From positions 1-60,043 of the forward strand of contig JANYGC010000010.1 in the NCBI GenBank assembly GCA_025359425.1: DNA of 60,043 bases. Reading direction: 5' to 3'. Below, in pieces: positions 35,649 to 45,551 of the stretch. How positions within the stretch are numbered: the first letter of the stretch is position 1; every line of letters starts with the position of its first letter. The stretch is from Sphingomonadaceae bacterium (lineage in GTDB: Bacteria; Pseudomonadota; Alphaproteobacteria; Sphingomonadales; Sphingomonadaceae). Below the pieces are notes generated by a model. It saw only the letters and a program-made list of their open reading frames with translations, was not told the origin of the DNA and made no database searches. Position numbers and translations under genes: made by a program.

Positions 35649-38600
35649 ATGAGTTCGAAGTCTGCATTGAGCAAAGCGCTCGCCTGCCAGCTGGCCGATT
35701 CGTTGCTCCCGGGCGATCCTTGTTTCAGTCCGGAGGGCCTCGATCAGGCCGCCGCTTTTGTTCTTGCCGGCGCTGCATCGCGCGAACCAGGGCAAGCCAG
35801 TATCGTCATTGAATCGATTTCGGGCAGCGCCAGCGACCGGTTCATGCGGATCGCGCTGATTAACGACGACATGCCGTTTCTGGTCGATTCGATCTCGGCG
35901 ACGATTGCCGCGCATGGACTCGGGATCGACCGGTTGCTGCACCCGGTGATGGCGGTGAAGCGTGACAGCGAGGGCCACTTGGTCGAGGTGCTCGATCCGC
36001 ACATCGCCGGTGAAAAGCGCGAGAGCATGATCTATCTCGAGACCGAGCGCGGCGATGCCCGCGTCCGGCGCGCGCTTGAATCGGCGCTGACGGCGACGCT
36101 GGCCGATGTCAAAGTGGCAGTGGCCGACTGGCCGCGGTTGCAGGAAGCGATGGGCCGTGATGCCGATCAGCTCGGCGGCGGCGAGGGCACGGCGCTGCTG
36201 CGCTGGTTCAAGGACGGAATGCTGACCCAGCTCGGCCATGTCACCCGGATGCGCGATGGCAGCCAAACCGACGCGCTGGGGATCTGCAAGAAGAGCGCCA
36301 AGCAGGTGCTCGCCCCGGCTTCGTTCGACCGCGCATTTGCCTGGTTCGACAACGAGGTCAAAAGCGGCGGACGGGTGCCGCTGATCATCAAGAGCAACCT
36401 GATTTCGAATGTCCACCGCCGCGTCCCGCTCGACCTGTTCCTCGTGCCGCAAGTCGAACAGGGCAAGGTCACCGCGCTGTCGGTTCACGCCGGGGTCTGG
36501 ACCAGCGCCGCGCTTGCCGCCGCGCCCGATCGGATCCCGCGGATGCGTGCGCAACTTGCCGAACTGATGGCCAAGTTCGGCTTTGCGCCCAACGGCCACG
36601 CCGGCAAGGCGCTGGTCCACGCGCTGACCGCGCTGCCGCACGATTTGCTGATCGGCTTTTCCGATGCCGACCTCGAGCGCATCGCCACCGCGATGATGAG
36701 CCTGGTCGATCGTCCGCGCCCGCGCCTGGCGCTGGTTCAGGCCCCGCTCGAGCGCCACTTGTTCGCGTTCGTGTGGCTGCCGCGCGATGCCTTGTCGACC
36801 AACGTCCGTCTCGCGATTGCCGACATGCTGAGCCATGCGGCAGGTGCCCCGGTGCTCGATTGGAGTCTGCAGGTCGAGGGCAACAACCTCGCACTGATCC
36901 GCTATGTGCTCGATATCCGCGACGGCACGCCCGAGCCCGACGAGCCCCGGCTCGACATCCAGTTGCAAACGATGGTGCGCGGCTGGACCGATGCGGTCGA
37001 GGCCGAGATCGCGGCGAGCGAAGACCCTTCGCGCGCGGCGGCCATCGCGATGCGCTTTGCCGAAGCCTTCCCGCAATCCTATCGCAGTGCCTATGGTGCA
37101 GCTGAAGCGGCGGCCGATATCGCCCGCCTGCGCCGGCTCGCCGACGAAGGCGAGGACGGTCCGCGGCGCGGTGCCCGGCTGCTGTGTTCGGACGAGATGA
37201 GCAGCGGCGACCTCAGGCTCAAACTTTACCAGCGCAGCGGCGCAATCGCGCTGTCCGACGCGGTCCCGGCGCTCGAAAACTTCGGTTTCAAGGTGATCGA
37301 GGATGTCCCGACCGACCTCGACGGCGGCAAACTGGGCACGATCCACGACTTTGCCTTGACCGCACCCGCCGGGCTCGATTGCCTCGACTTGCTGGGCCGC
37401 GCCGAACCGATCGAGGCGGCGATTGCCGACGTGCTCAACGCCCACGCCGAAGACGATCCGTTCAACCGCCTGATTATCGCCGCCGGGCTTAGCGCCGAGG
37501 AAGCCAACTGGCTGCGCGCATGGTACCGTTACCTGCGCCAGGCGGGGATGAATTTCGGCATTCCGACGGTGGTCGATGCGCTGCAACACGCGCCATCGGT
37601 GACCCGCGGTCTGATCGCGCTGTTCACCGCGCGTCACGACCCCAAATTCAGCGGCGACCGCGCAGCCGCCGAGACCGAAGCGCAACGGGCAATTCGCACC
37701 GGACTGGCCGGCGTCCAGGCGATCAACGACGACCGCTTGCTGCGGCTCTATCGCGCGCTGGTCGAAGCGATGCTGCGGACCAATGCTTTCGCCCCGGCGG
37801 GCGATGCGGCACTGGCGTTCAAGCTCGATTCGGCGCTGATCCCGGGGCTGCCCAAGCCGCTGCCGTGGCGCGAGATCTTTGTTTATTCGCGCCGGGTCGA
37901 GGGCATTCACCTCCGCGCGGGGCCGGTGGCACGCGGCGGGCTGCGCTGGTCCGACCGCCGCGACGACTTCCGCACCGAAGTGCTGGGCCTGATGAAAGCG
38001 CAGCGGGTCAAGAACGCAGTGATCGTGCCGACCGGGGCCAAGGGCGGGTTTTATCCCAAACAGCTGCCCGATCCGGTGCGTGACCGCGATGGCTGGCTGA
38101 TCGAGGGCAAGGACAGCTACAAGCTGTTCATCCGCACTTTGCTGTCGATCACCGACAATATCATCGGCGGCAAGGTGGTCCATCCCAAGGCCGTGGTGAT
38201 CCGCGATGGGCAGGACCCCTATTTCGTAGTCGCCGCCGACAAGGGCACCGCGACCTTCTCCGACACTGCCAACGCAATTGCCGAGGACCACGATTTCTGG
38301 CTCGACGATGCGTTCGCCAGCGGCGGCTCGAAAGGCTACGACCACAAGGCGATGGGGATCACCGCCAAGGGCGCGTGGCTCTCGGTCCAGCGGCATTTCC
38401 TCGAAATGGGGGTCGACGTGCAACGTGATCCGATCCGCGTGGTCGGCTGCGGCGACATGTCGGGCGACGTGTTCGGCAACGGCATGCTGCTCTCCAGCTC
38501 GCTGGAACTGGTCGCCGCGTTCGATCACCGCCACATCTTCCTCGATCCTGCGCCCGATGCGGACAAGTCGCATGCCGAGCGGGCGCGGATGTTCGGTTTG

Positions 38601-40331
38601 CCGCGGTCGAGCTGGGACGATTACGACAAGAGTCTGATCTCGCCCGGCGGCGGAGTCTTCGCGCGCAGCCTCAAAGACATTCCGCTCTCGACGGAGGTGC
38701 GCGCGATGCTCGGGGTCGAGGTCGAGAGCATCGACCCCGACGGACTGATCACCGCGATCCTCAAGGCCGAGGCCGACCTCTTGTGGTTCGGCGGAATCGG
38801 CACTTACGTGAAGGCGAGCAGCGAGAACAACGCGGTGGTCGGCGATCCAGCCAACGACGCGCTGCGGATCGATGGCACGGACTTGCGGGTCAAAGTCATC
38901 GGCGAAGGCGCCAACCTGGGCACGACCCAGGCCGGGCGGATCGAATTTGCGCTCAACGCCAATGGTGGTTTGGGGGGCCGCATCAACACCGACTTCATCG
39001 ACAATTCGGCCGGGGTCGATTGCTCGGATAACGAGGTCAACATCAAGATTGCGCTCGCCGGAGCCAAGCGCGCCGGGCGGCTGACCGAGCCCGCACGGGT
39101 CAAATTGCTGGCCGAAATGACCGATGAAGTGGCCGCGCTGGTGCTCGAAGACAATCGGCTGCAAGCACTGGCACTGTCGATCGCGCAGGCCGGCGGGGCC
39201 AAGTCGGTACCCGCGCAGATGCACCTGATCGAGCGGCTCGAGGTACTCGGCCAGCTCGATCGCCAGACCGAGGGGCTGGCCGATGCCGACGTGCTGCTGC
39301 GCCGCGCTTCGGACGGCCGCGGGCTGACCCGGCCCGAGCTGGCGGTGCTGCTGTCGTGCGCCAAACTGGCAATGCAGGAAGCGCTCGAAGACTCGGCGCT
39401 GCCCGACGATCCGGGGCTGGCCGATGAATTGCTCGCGGCGTTCCCGGGGCCGATGCGGGGTAAGTATGAAGCGGATATTCTGGCGCACCGGCTGCGCCGC
39501 GAAATCATCGCGACCAAGCTGACCAACCGGATGATCAACCGGCTCGGCGTGATCCATCCTTACGAGCTCGCCGAAGAAGAAGGCGCGACGCTGGCGCAGG
39601 TTGCCGCAGCCTTCGTCGCCGCCGAGCGCCTGCTCGGGATGGCGGCGATCTGGCAGGGGATCGAGACCCAGCCGATGAGCGAGGAGGCACGGATATTGCT
39701 GTTCGGCCGTGCGGCCTCGATCCTGGCCGATCACATGGCCGACCTGCTGCGGGTCGGCGGCGGGACGCTGACGCCCTCGCAGCTGGTTAGCGAGCTTGAA
39801 CCCGGGGTGAGCGAGCTGTCGCACGACACCCACAGCCTGCTCGCGGGCGAAGGTCGAACCCAATCGAAAGCGATGGTAGCCGCGCTGACTGGCGCCGGGG
39901 CGCCCAAGCAGCAGAGCGATGCGGTGGCCAAGCTGTTCGATATGGACGGCGCGATCGGCCTCGCGCGGCTGGCGCGCGAGAACGGCATCGGGGCGCGCAC
40001 TCTGACCGCCGCGTTCAGCGACCTTGGCGCGCGGCTCGGGCTCGATTGGGCCCAGCAGACCGCTGCGCGGATGAGCCCGTCGGACCCGTGGGAGCGCCTG
40101 CTGGTCAACGGCCTGGCGCGCGATTTCCAGCAGATGCGGCTCGATTTCCTGCGCCGCAACGGCGGCAAGCAGGGCGCCGCAGCGGCAGCGGTCGAGCGCT
40201 GGGCGGCAGCGCAGGCTCCGGCCATTGCCCAGTTCCGCACCGTGATCGCGCGCGCGCAGACCGCGATGCCGGTGACCCCGGCCATGCTCGCGCAGATCGC
40301 CAGCCAGGCGCGCAATTTGTTGGCGCGTTAG
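35649..40331 (+). CDS. gdhB: NAD-specific glutamate dehydrogenase, large (180 kDa) class
   Basis: A 1560-residue enzyme of the L_GDH180 class, oxidising glutamate to 2-oxoglutarate and ammonium. N-terminal ACT-like domains (about residues 1-450) are followed by the catalytic core: AGPVARGGLRWSDRRDDFRTE, GLMKAQRVKNAVIVPTGAKGGF, VVAADKGTATFSDTANAIAE, SGGSKGYDHKAMGITAKGAW and the NAD domain with GCGDMSGDVFGNGMLLS. A long C-terminal regulatory region follows. Start ATG 35649. The symbol follows the Pseudomonas usage for this class. A full-length antisense frame is a composition artefact. Confidence 0.96.
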   Translation: MSSKSALSKALACQLADSLLPGDPCFSPEGLDQAAAFVLAGAASREPGQASIVIESISGSASDRFMRIALINDDMPFLVDSISATIAAHGLGIDRLLHPVMAVKRDSEGHLVEVLDPHIAGEKRESMIYLETERGDARVRRALESALTATLADVKVAVADWPRLQEAMGRDADQLGGGEGTALLRWFKDGMLTQLGHVTRMRDGSQTDALGICKKSAKQVLAPASFDRAFAWFDNEVKSGGRVPLIIKSNLISNVHRRVPLDLFLVPQVEQGKVTALSVHAGVWTSAALAAAPDRIPRMRAQLAELMAKFGFAPNGHAGKALVHALTALPHDLLIGFSDADLERIATAMMSLVDRPRPRLALVQAPLERHLFAFVWLPRDALSTNVRLAIADMLSHAAGAPVLDWSLQVEGNNLALIRYVLDIRDGTPEPDEPRLDIQLQTMVRGWTDAVEAEIAASEDPSRAAAIAMRFAEAFPQSYRSAYGAAEAAADIARLRRLADEGEDGPRRGARLLCSDEMSSGDLRLKLYQRSGAIALSDAVPALENFGFKVIEDVPTDLDGGKLGTIHDFALTAPAGLDCLDLLGRAEPIEAAIADVLNAHAEDDPFNRLIIAAGLSAEEANWLRAWYRYLRQAGMNFGIPTVVDALQHAPSVTRGLIALFTARHDPKFSGDRAAAETEAQRAIRTGLAGVQAINDDRLLRLYRALVEAMLRTNAFAPAGDAALAFKLDSALIPGLPKPLPWREIFVYSRRVEGIHLRAGPVARGGLRWSDRRDDFRTEVLGLMKAQRVKNAVIVPTGAKGGFYPKQLPDPVRDRDGWLIEGKDSYKLFIRTLLSITDNIIGGKVVHPKAVVIRDGQDPYFVVAADKGTATFSDTANAIAEDHDFWLDDAFASGGSKGYDHKAMGITAKGAWLSVQRHFLEMGVDVQRDPIRVVGCGDMSGDVFGNGMLLSSSLELVAAFDHRHIFLDPAPDADKSHAERARMFGLPRSSWDDYDKSLISPGGGVFARSLKDIPLSTEVRAMLGVEVESIDPDGLITAILKAEADLLWFGGIGTYVKASSENNAVVGDPANDALRIDGTDLRVKVIGEGANLGTTQAGRIEFALNANGGLGGRINTDFIDNSAGVDCSDNEVNIKIALAGAKRAGRLTEPARVKLLAEMTDEVAALVLEDNRLQALALSIAQAGGAKSVPAQMHLIERLEVLGQLDRQTEGLADADVLLRRASDGRGLTRPELAVLLSCAKLAMQEALEDSALPDDPGLADELLAAFPGPMRGKYEADILAHRLRREIIATKLTNRMINRLGVIHPYELAEEEGATLAQVAAAFVAAERLLGMAAIWQGIETQPMSEEARILLFGRAASILADHMADLLRVGGGTLTPSQLVSELEPGVSELSHDTHSLLAGEGRTQSKAMVAALTGAGAPKQQSDAVAKLFDMDGAIGLARLARENGIGARTLTAAFSDLGARLGLDWAQQTAARMSPSDPWERLLVNGLARDFQQMRLDFLRRNGGKQGAAAAAVERWAAAQAPAIAQFRTVIARAQTAMPVTPAMLAQIASQARNLLAR

Positions 40332-40335
40332 AGCC

Positions 40336-40364
40336 AAAGGTCACACGAAGGTCACACCAAAACG
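40336..40364. repeat. Interspersed GGTCACAC tandem motif, copy 2
   Basis: AAAGGTCACACGAAGGTCAC then ACCAAAACG, differing from 23428-23457 by one base and one A. As there, it starts just after a stop codon (GDH). Two GGTCACAC units lie 11 bp apart. Confidence 0.6.
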
Positions 40365-40478
40365 ACCTTGCTGCAAACTGGCTGAGTTGCCTGTCAGATG
40401 CGGTGCTGTGCTGATTCAAAGACCCGGACCGGACGCTCGCAATCGCAGTGTGACTGAATGGGGCGATGTAGGAAAGAG

Positions 40479-40656
40479 GGTTCACGCAGAGGGCGCAGAG
40501 AAGCAATGGAGGCGCAGAGGTGTGCGCTCGCGGCGCAGCCGCTGGCAATTCCTGCGCTGCGGCAAACGCTACCCCATGATCTTTTGAGCAGCCTGCGGCT
40601 GACCCTACCCCTCTGCGCCTCTGCGTTCTTTTTCCTCTGCGGGCTCTGCGTGAACC
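40479..40656. repeat. Inverted-repeat element with CGCAGAG units invading queG 3' end
   Basis: The ends are inverted: GGTTCACGCAGAGGGCGCAG at the left and CTGCGGGCTCTGCGTGAACC at the right (about 178 bp). Inside are repeated CGCAGAGG units, and near the right end CCTCTGCGCCTCTGCG. This type of GTTCACGCAGAGG element occurs in other proteobacteria as a mobile-looking intergenic repeat. Its right 52 bp are translated as the last 17 codons or so of queG. Confidence 0.65.
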
Positions 40657-41717
40657 AATTCCGCCTTGGCCCACCGCGCTGCGTCCGCGACGACAGGATC
40701 GGGATCGGCCAAGAGCGCATCAACCGGTCCGATCAACCCCGGATCGCCGCTGTTCCCGGCAGCATAAAGGCAGTTGCGGATGAAGCGGTCGCGGCCGATG
40801 CGCTTGATCGGGGAGCCTGAGAACAGGGCGCGAAAACCGGTATCGTCGAGCGTCAACAGTTCGGCGAGCTTGGGCGCGACCAGTTCGGCGCGCGGCACGA
40901 AGGCGCGCATTGCCGCAGCGTCGCTCGCAAACTTGTTCCACGGACAGACCGCGAGGCAATCGTCGCAGCCATAGATGCGGTTACCCAGCGCTTTGCGGAA
41001 TTCGAGCGGAACCGGACCCTTCAGCTCGATCGTCAGATAGGAGATGCAGCGCCGCGCATCGAGCTGGTAAGGCGCGGGGAAGGCATCGGTCGGGCAAGCC
41101 GTCTGGCAGGCATTGCACGTCCCGCAATGATCCGCCTCGGCCTCGTCGGGGGCAAATCCCAGGGTGGTGTAAATCGCGCCGAGGAACAACCATGAGCCAT
41201 GGTCGCGGCTGACCAGGTTGGTGTGCTTGCCCTGCCAGCCGAGCCCTGCGGCCTGGCCCAGCGGCTTTTCCATCACCGGCGCAGTATCGACGAAGACCTT
41301 GACGCCTGCCTCGCCCAGACCGCGCTTGGTGCTTTCCGCCACCAGCCAACGGGCCAGCGCCTTCAAGGCCTTTTTGACGACGTCATGGTAGTCCTTGCCC
41401 TGGGCATAGACCGAGATCCGCGCGCGCTCGCCGTCACCTGCCAAGGCCAGCGGATCGTGCGCCGGGGCATAGCTCATCCCCAAGGCAATCACGCTGCGCG
41501 CATCGGGCCACAGCCCTTGCGGACTGCGCCGGTGATGCGCCCGCGCGGCCATCCACGCCATGTCGCCGTGCTGCCCATCGCCGAGCCACTGTTCGAGCCG
41601 CTGCGCCGCCAGCGCGTCTTCCTCGGCGGGCGCAATTCCGCACGCGGCAAACCCCAGCCGCGCGGCTTCGGCTGCCAGATCATGCTTTAAGCTGTCGATT
41701 TCAGCGGGATTAACCAA
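40605..41717 (-). CDS. queG: Epoxyqueuosine reductase
   Basis: A 370-residue cobalamin and iron-sulfur enzyme for the last step of queuosine synthesis in tRNA. Seen: [29 protein letters not shown] (catalytic Asp region), and the two 4Fe-4S motifs [16 protein letters not shown] and [15 protein letters not shown], then a short HEAT-like tail. The start appears to be TTG at 41717; no better start lies near. The C-terminal residues [16 protein letters not shown] are encoded by an interspersed repeat, so the native end was replaced. Confidence 0.94.
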   Translation of the reverse strand: MVNPAEIDSLKHDLAAEAARLGFAACGIAPAEEDALAAQRLEQWLGDGQHGDMAWMAARAHHRRSPQGLWPDARSVIALGMSYAPAHDPLALAGDGERARISVYAQGKDYHDVVKKALKALARWLVAESTKRGLGEAGVKVFVDTAPVMEKPLGQAAGLGWQGKHTNLVSRDHGSWLFLGAIYTTLGFAPDEAEADHCGTCNACQTACPTDAFPAPYQLDARRCISYLTIELKGPVPLEFRKALGNRIYGCDDCLAVCPWNKFASDAAAMRAFVPRAELVAPKLAELLTLDDTGFRALFSGSPIKRIGRDRFIRNCLYAAGNSGDPGLIGPVDALLADPDPVVADAARWAKAELVHAEPAEEKERRGAEG

Positions 41718-41783
41718 ACTTCCTGTTGCTCCTGTTCACTGGCGCGCCATAACGCCGCAGACATGAAGCTAGGGGAATGGCAG

Positions 41784-42764
41784 ATGCCGAGCAACGCGCC
41801 AGCAGCGCTTAACGAGCCGCTGGCGATTGAGGCGCCCTTGGCAATCGAAGCGAGGGGCCTGGTCAAACGGTTCGATGGCTTCACCGCGGTCGATGGCGTC
41901 GACCTGACGGTTCCGCAAGGGTCGATCTACGGCATCCTCGGCCCCAACGGCGCGGGCAAGACCACCACGCTGCGGATGCTGCTGGGGATCATCGATCCCG
42001 ACAGCGGAATCCGCCGCGTGCTCGGACATGATCGTCCGCACGAAGTCGCCCACGCGATCGGCTACCTGCCCGAAGAGCGCGGGCTCTACCCCTCGATGAA
42101 GGCCTATGAGGCGATTGCGTTTCTGGGCGCATTGCGCGGACTGCCGCTCAAGGAGGGACGCGCGCGCGGCAAGGCGCTGCTCGAAGAACATGGTCTGGGC
42201 TATGCGATCGACCGCACCATCCGCCAGCTGTCCAAGGGCATGGCGCAGCAGGTCCAGTTGCTTGGCACCCTGGTCCACAATCCCCGGCTGGTGGTGTTCG
42301 ACGAGCCGTTTTCGGGACTCGACGCGCTCAACCAGGGCAAGCTGGAAAAGACGATCCGCAGCCTCGCGGCCAAAGGCACCACGGTGATTTTCTCGACCCA
42401 TGTGATCGCGCATGCCGAACGGCTGTGCGACGAAGTGGCGATCATCGCCGGGGGCAAAGTCCCGTTCGCCGGGCCGGTCGATGTCGCGCGCGACCGGATT
42501 CGCCCGCAAGTCCGGCTGGAAACCCGCAAGGCCGATGGGCCGTGGCGCGCCGCACTGCCCGCCGATGCACGGCACGAAGGCCAGTTCTGGTTGTTCTCGC
42601 TGCCCGATAGCGGGATCGAGCCCTTGCTGCGCGCGCTGATCGAGGGCGAAGCGGGGATCCTCTCGCTGTCGATCGAGCGCGCCGGGCTGCACGATGCGTT
42701 TGTGGCGATTGCCGGTGAGGCGGCCGCCCGCGCACTTGAGGAAAACCCCGAGGAGCCGAGCTGA
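41784..42764 (+). CDS. ABC transporter ATP-binding protein (NatA-like)
   Basis: A 326-residue ATPase. Walker A GPNGAGKTTTLRMLLGI, signature QLSKGMAQQVQ (LSKGM type as in NatA/EcsA), Walker B LVVFDEPFSGLD, switch His in VIFSTHVIAHAERL, and a C-terminal DUF4162-type domain. I take the ATG at 41784 since AGGGGAA is 6 nt upstream; ATG 41763 is also open. The stop overlaps the permease start (TGATG). Likely an exporter of drugs, ions or peptides. Confidence 0.92.
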   Translation: MPSNAPAALNEPLAIEAPLAIEARGLVKRFDGFTAVDGVDLTVPQGSIYGILGPNGAGKTTTLRMLLGIIDPDSGIRRVLGHDRPHEVAHAIGYLPEERGLYPSMKAYEAIAFLGALRGLPLKEGRARGKALLEEHGLGYAIDRTIRQLSKGMAQQVQLLGTLVHNPRLVVFDEPFSGLDALNQGKLEKTIRSLAAKGTTVIFSTHVIAHAERLCDEVAIIAGGKVPFAGPVDVARDRIRPQVRLETRKADGPWRAALPADARHEGQFWLFSLPDSGIEPLLRALIEGEAGILSLSIERAGLHDAFVAIAGEAAARALEENPEEPS

Positions 42765-44023
42765 TGGATCTGCCCAATCGCCCCACCGGACGCCTCTCGA
42801 TCCTCGCCGCAGCTTACGTGGTGGCGCGGCGCGATTTCGTCGCGATCCTGTTTTCGCGCAGTTTCCTGTTCTTTCTTATCGGTCCGCTGTTCCTCGCGCT
42901 GGTCACGGGGGTTGCTGGCGGGATTGGGATGAAAGTCCAGGAAAGCGCGCAGCAACCGCTGCTGGGTGTGGCGATGAGTCAGCACGACACACGGCTCATG
43001 CTCAGGGCGCAGCAAACATTGACCGAACAGCTTGGTCCCAACATGCCGGAACTGGTCGTCGTCAAGCAGCTCGCCCCCGGCGAAACGATCGATCCGGCGG
43101 CGACGCTCAAAAACAGCAAAGCCAATCTGGCGGCGATTGTAACCGGCACGCCGCAGCACCCGGTGCTAACCGGATCGGCCGAGCGCATCTCAAGCTGGCA
43201 GGGCCGGGTCGGGTTGCTCGCCGCGCAGGCGCTGGGAAAATCGCCGGTGATCTATCCCGAGGTCGAGCTGGCCGGGGTCGCCACGGCGACTCGTGCCGAC
43301 CAGACTCGCAGCCGCGCCGGAACCGCACAAATTGGTCAAGGCCTGCTGTTCATGCTGACAATGCTCTTGGCGGGCATGGTCTTGTCCAATCTAGTCGAGG
43401 AAAAAGGCAACAAAATCATCGAAGTGCTCGCCGCCGCCATCCCGATGGATGCGGTGTTCCTGGGCAAGCTGTTCGCGATGCTGGCGGTGTCGATGGTCGG
43501 GATTTCGGTCTGGGCGATGGCCGGGTCGACGGTGTGGCTGACCACCGGGCACAGCCTTGGCGAGTATCCCGCGCCGGCGGTCGGCTGGCCCATGTTCTTC
43601 GCGCTCGGGGTGGTTTATTTCTCGATGGGTTATCTGCTGCTCGGCTCGGTATTCCTCGCGATCGGGTCGTTGGCGAGCACGGTGCGCGAGGTGCAAACGC
43701 TGTCGATGCCGGTGACGATGCTGCAGCTGCTCAACTTCTTCTTCGCCAGCTTTGCGACTGCGCAACCCGGCAGCTTGATCGAAAAAGCGGCGATGATCAT
43801 GCCCTTCTCATCGCCGTTCACAATGCTCGCGCGCGCCGCGCAAGACGGGGCGCTGTGGCCGCATCTGCTCGCGATTGCCTGGCAGCTGGTTTGCGTCTCG
43901 GTGTTGATCAGGCTGGGCGCAGCGCTGTTCCGCAAACGGGTGATGCAAAGCGGCCCGCAGCGCAGCAAAAGGCGCCGGTTCTGGCAACGCAGCGCCGCGC
44001 CTGCGGCCAGCGCCAGCGCTTGA
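42764..44023 (+). CDS. ABC-2 type permease (NatB-like)
   Basis: A 419-residue membrane partner of the preceding ATPase. One N-terminal span (ILFSRSFLFFLIGPLFLALVTGVAGG), a soluble extracytoplasmic domain of about 140 residues, then five or six spans including LFMLTMLLAGMVLSNLVEEKGNKIIEVLAAAIPMDAVFLGKLFAML in pieces, the conserved EEKxxxxxEVL element of NatB/ABC-2 exporters. Substrate unknown. Its C-terminus is basic. Confidence 0.9.
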   Translation: MDLPNRPTGRLSILAAAYVVARRDFVAILFSRSFLFFLIGPLFLALVTGVAGGIGMKVQESAQQPLLGVAMSQHDTRLMLRAQQTLTEQLGPNMPELVVVKQLAPGETIDPAATLKNSKANLAAIVTGTPQHPVLTGSAERISSWQGRVGLLAAQALGKSPVIYPEVELAGVATATRADQTRSRAGTAQIGQGLLFMLTMLLAGMVLSNLVEEKGNKIIEVLAAAIPMDAVFLGKLFAMLAVSMVGISVWAMAGSTVWLTTGHSLGEYPAPAVGWPMFFALGVVYFSMGYLLLGSVFLAIGSLASTVREVQTLSMPVTMLQLLNFFFASFATAQPGSLIEKAAMIMPFSSPFTMLARAAQDGALWPHLLAIAWQLVCVSVLIRLGAALFRKRVMQSGPQRSKRRRFWQRSAAPAASASA

Positions 44024-44054
44024 CCCACAGCCGATGCTGTTCGCCGAGCCGCTA

Positions 44055-44108
44055 TTGACATTTGGGTAAGCGAGGCGGGATAAGTCCCTTGTCGAAACGC
44101 AATTTCGA
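44055..44108 (+). promoter_or_regulatory. P450 promoter with an inverted repeat
   Basis: TTGACA at 44055-44060 and GATAAG at 44079-44084 with 18-bp spacing form a sigma70-type promoter. An inverted repeat TCGAAA-N5-TTTCGA at 44092-44108 lies over the expected transcription start, a good place for a repressor. No regulator gene is adjacent. Confidence 0.5.
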
Positions 44109-44135
44109 AGTGCGGCGGCGGGAGAGAACCGAGCA

Positions 44136-45470
44136 ATGGCTACCAAGGCAAGCGCACCCGAAAAGTTCACCTACCGCACCGCGCCCAGCGCGACCAAGGC
44201 GTTCGAAGGCTGGCTGCGCGAACACGGCCACGACCTGCCCGCGCACACTCATCCGTGGGACGTGTCGCGCTCGGACATTTATGTCGAAGACCGCTGGCAG
44301 CCGATCTTTGCCGAAATGCGCGCCAAAGCCCCGATCAACAAGGTGACCGGCAGCCCCTATGGCGATTACTGGAACGTCACCACGGTCAAGACCATCCAGC
44401 ATGTCGAGGCGCTGCCCGAGCTTTATTCCTCATCTTGGCGCAACGGCGGGATCACGATCGGCGAGCCGCCGGCGGATGTGACCCCGGAGATGATCGAGGA
44501 ACGCCGCCTGCCGATGTTTATCGCGATGGACCGGCCCGAACACACCGGCCAGCGCCGGACCGTCGCCCCGGCGTTCACCCCCGCCGAGATCGAATACCTG
44601 TCCACCGAGGTCCGCATGCGCACCGCCGCAGTGCTCGACAGCCTGCCCTACGGCGAAGAATTCGACTGGGTCGACAAGGTTTCGATCGAGCTCACCACCG
44701 GGATGCTCGCGATCCTGTTCGGCTTCCCGTGGGAGGACCGCCACCTGCTGACTTTCTGGTCGGACTGGGCCGGCGATGTCGAAATGAGCCTGGCGCGCGA
44801 ACTGGGCGACACCCGCCACGAAATCCTGAGTGAAATGGCGCAGTATTTTCAGCGCCTGTGGGTCGAGCGGATGGGCAAGGAGCCGAGCCGCGACCTCATC
44901 TCGATGATGATCCATTCCGACGCGATGAGCCAGATGAGCCCGCAGGAATTCATGGGCAACCTGATCCTGCTGATCGTCGGCGGCAACGATACCACCCGCA
45001 ACACCATGTCGGGGATCATCCACGGGCTGGACTCCTTCCCCGAGCAGCGCGCGATTTTCGAAAGCGATCCCTCGGTGATCCCCAATGCCGTGCAGGAATG
45101 CATCCGCTTCCAGACCCCGCTGGCGCATATGCGCCGCACCGCGACCGCCGATGCCGACCTGTTCGGGCACCAGATCAAGGCCGGCGACAAGCTGATCCTG
45201 TGGTACATCTCGGCCAATCGCGACGAAGACGTGTTCACCGATCCCGACCGGATCGATCTGCGCCGTGGCAATGCCCGGCGCAATCTGGCGTTCGGCTATG
45301 GCATCCACCGCTGCGTCGGAGCGCGGCTTGCCGAGTTGCAACTCAAGATCCTGCTCGAGGAAATGCACGCGCGGCGAATGCGGGTAAACGTCACCGGCAA
45401 GGTGGAACGGGTGCGCGCGAACTTCGTCCACGGCTTCCGCCGCATGGACGTGACGCTCGAAAAGTTCTGA
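44136..45470 (+). CDS. Cytochrome P450, CYP153-like
   Basis: A 444-residue soluble bacterial P450. The I-helix is LIVGGNDTTRNTMSG, a hallmark of the CYP153 alkane hydroxylase group (A/G-G-N-D-T-T-R-N), with ExxR in ECIRFQTPLAHMRR context and the haem loop FGYGIHRCVGARLAELQ. The group hydroxylates terminal carbons of alkanes or fatty acids. ATG at 44136. No ferredoxin or reductase gene is next to it, so redox partners lie elsewhere. Confidence 0.9.
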   Translation: MATKASAPEKFTYRTAPSATKAFEGWLREHGHDLPAHTHPWDVSRSDIYVEDRWQPIFAEMRAKAPINKVTGSPYGDYWNVTTVKTIQHVEALPELYSSSWRNGGITIGEPPADVTPEMIEERRLPMFIAMDRPEHTGQRRTVAPAFTPAEIEYLSTEVRMRTAAVLDSLPYGEEFDWVDKVSIELTTGMLAILFGFPWEDRHLLTFWSDWAGDVEMSLARELGDTRHEILSEMAQYFQRLWVERMGKEPSRDLISMMIHSDAMSQMSPQEFMGNLILLIVGGNDTTRNTMSGIIHGLDSFPEQRAIFESDPSVIPNAVQECIRFQTPLAHMRRTATADADLFGHQIKAGDKLILWYISANRDEDVFTDPDRIDLRRGNARRNLAFGYGIHRCVGARLAELQLKILLEEMHARRMRVNVTGKVERVRANFVHGFRRMDVTLEKF

Positions 45471-45551
45471 GCAGGCCTGCAACCTTTGGTGGCTGACAAA
45501 CGTACTACAGGACAGAGGGCAGGCCGGTCCGTGCCGCCCGAGGAGTTTGCC

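Noticed and set aside
35499..40337. A 1612-codon open frame antisense to the GDH gene
   Set aside because: It mirrors the GDH gene in a GC-rich genome, where antisense frames stay open; it shows no family motif and the sense strand encodes a clear enzyme.
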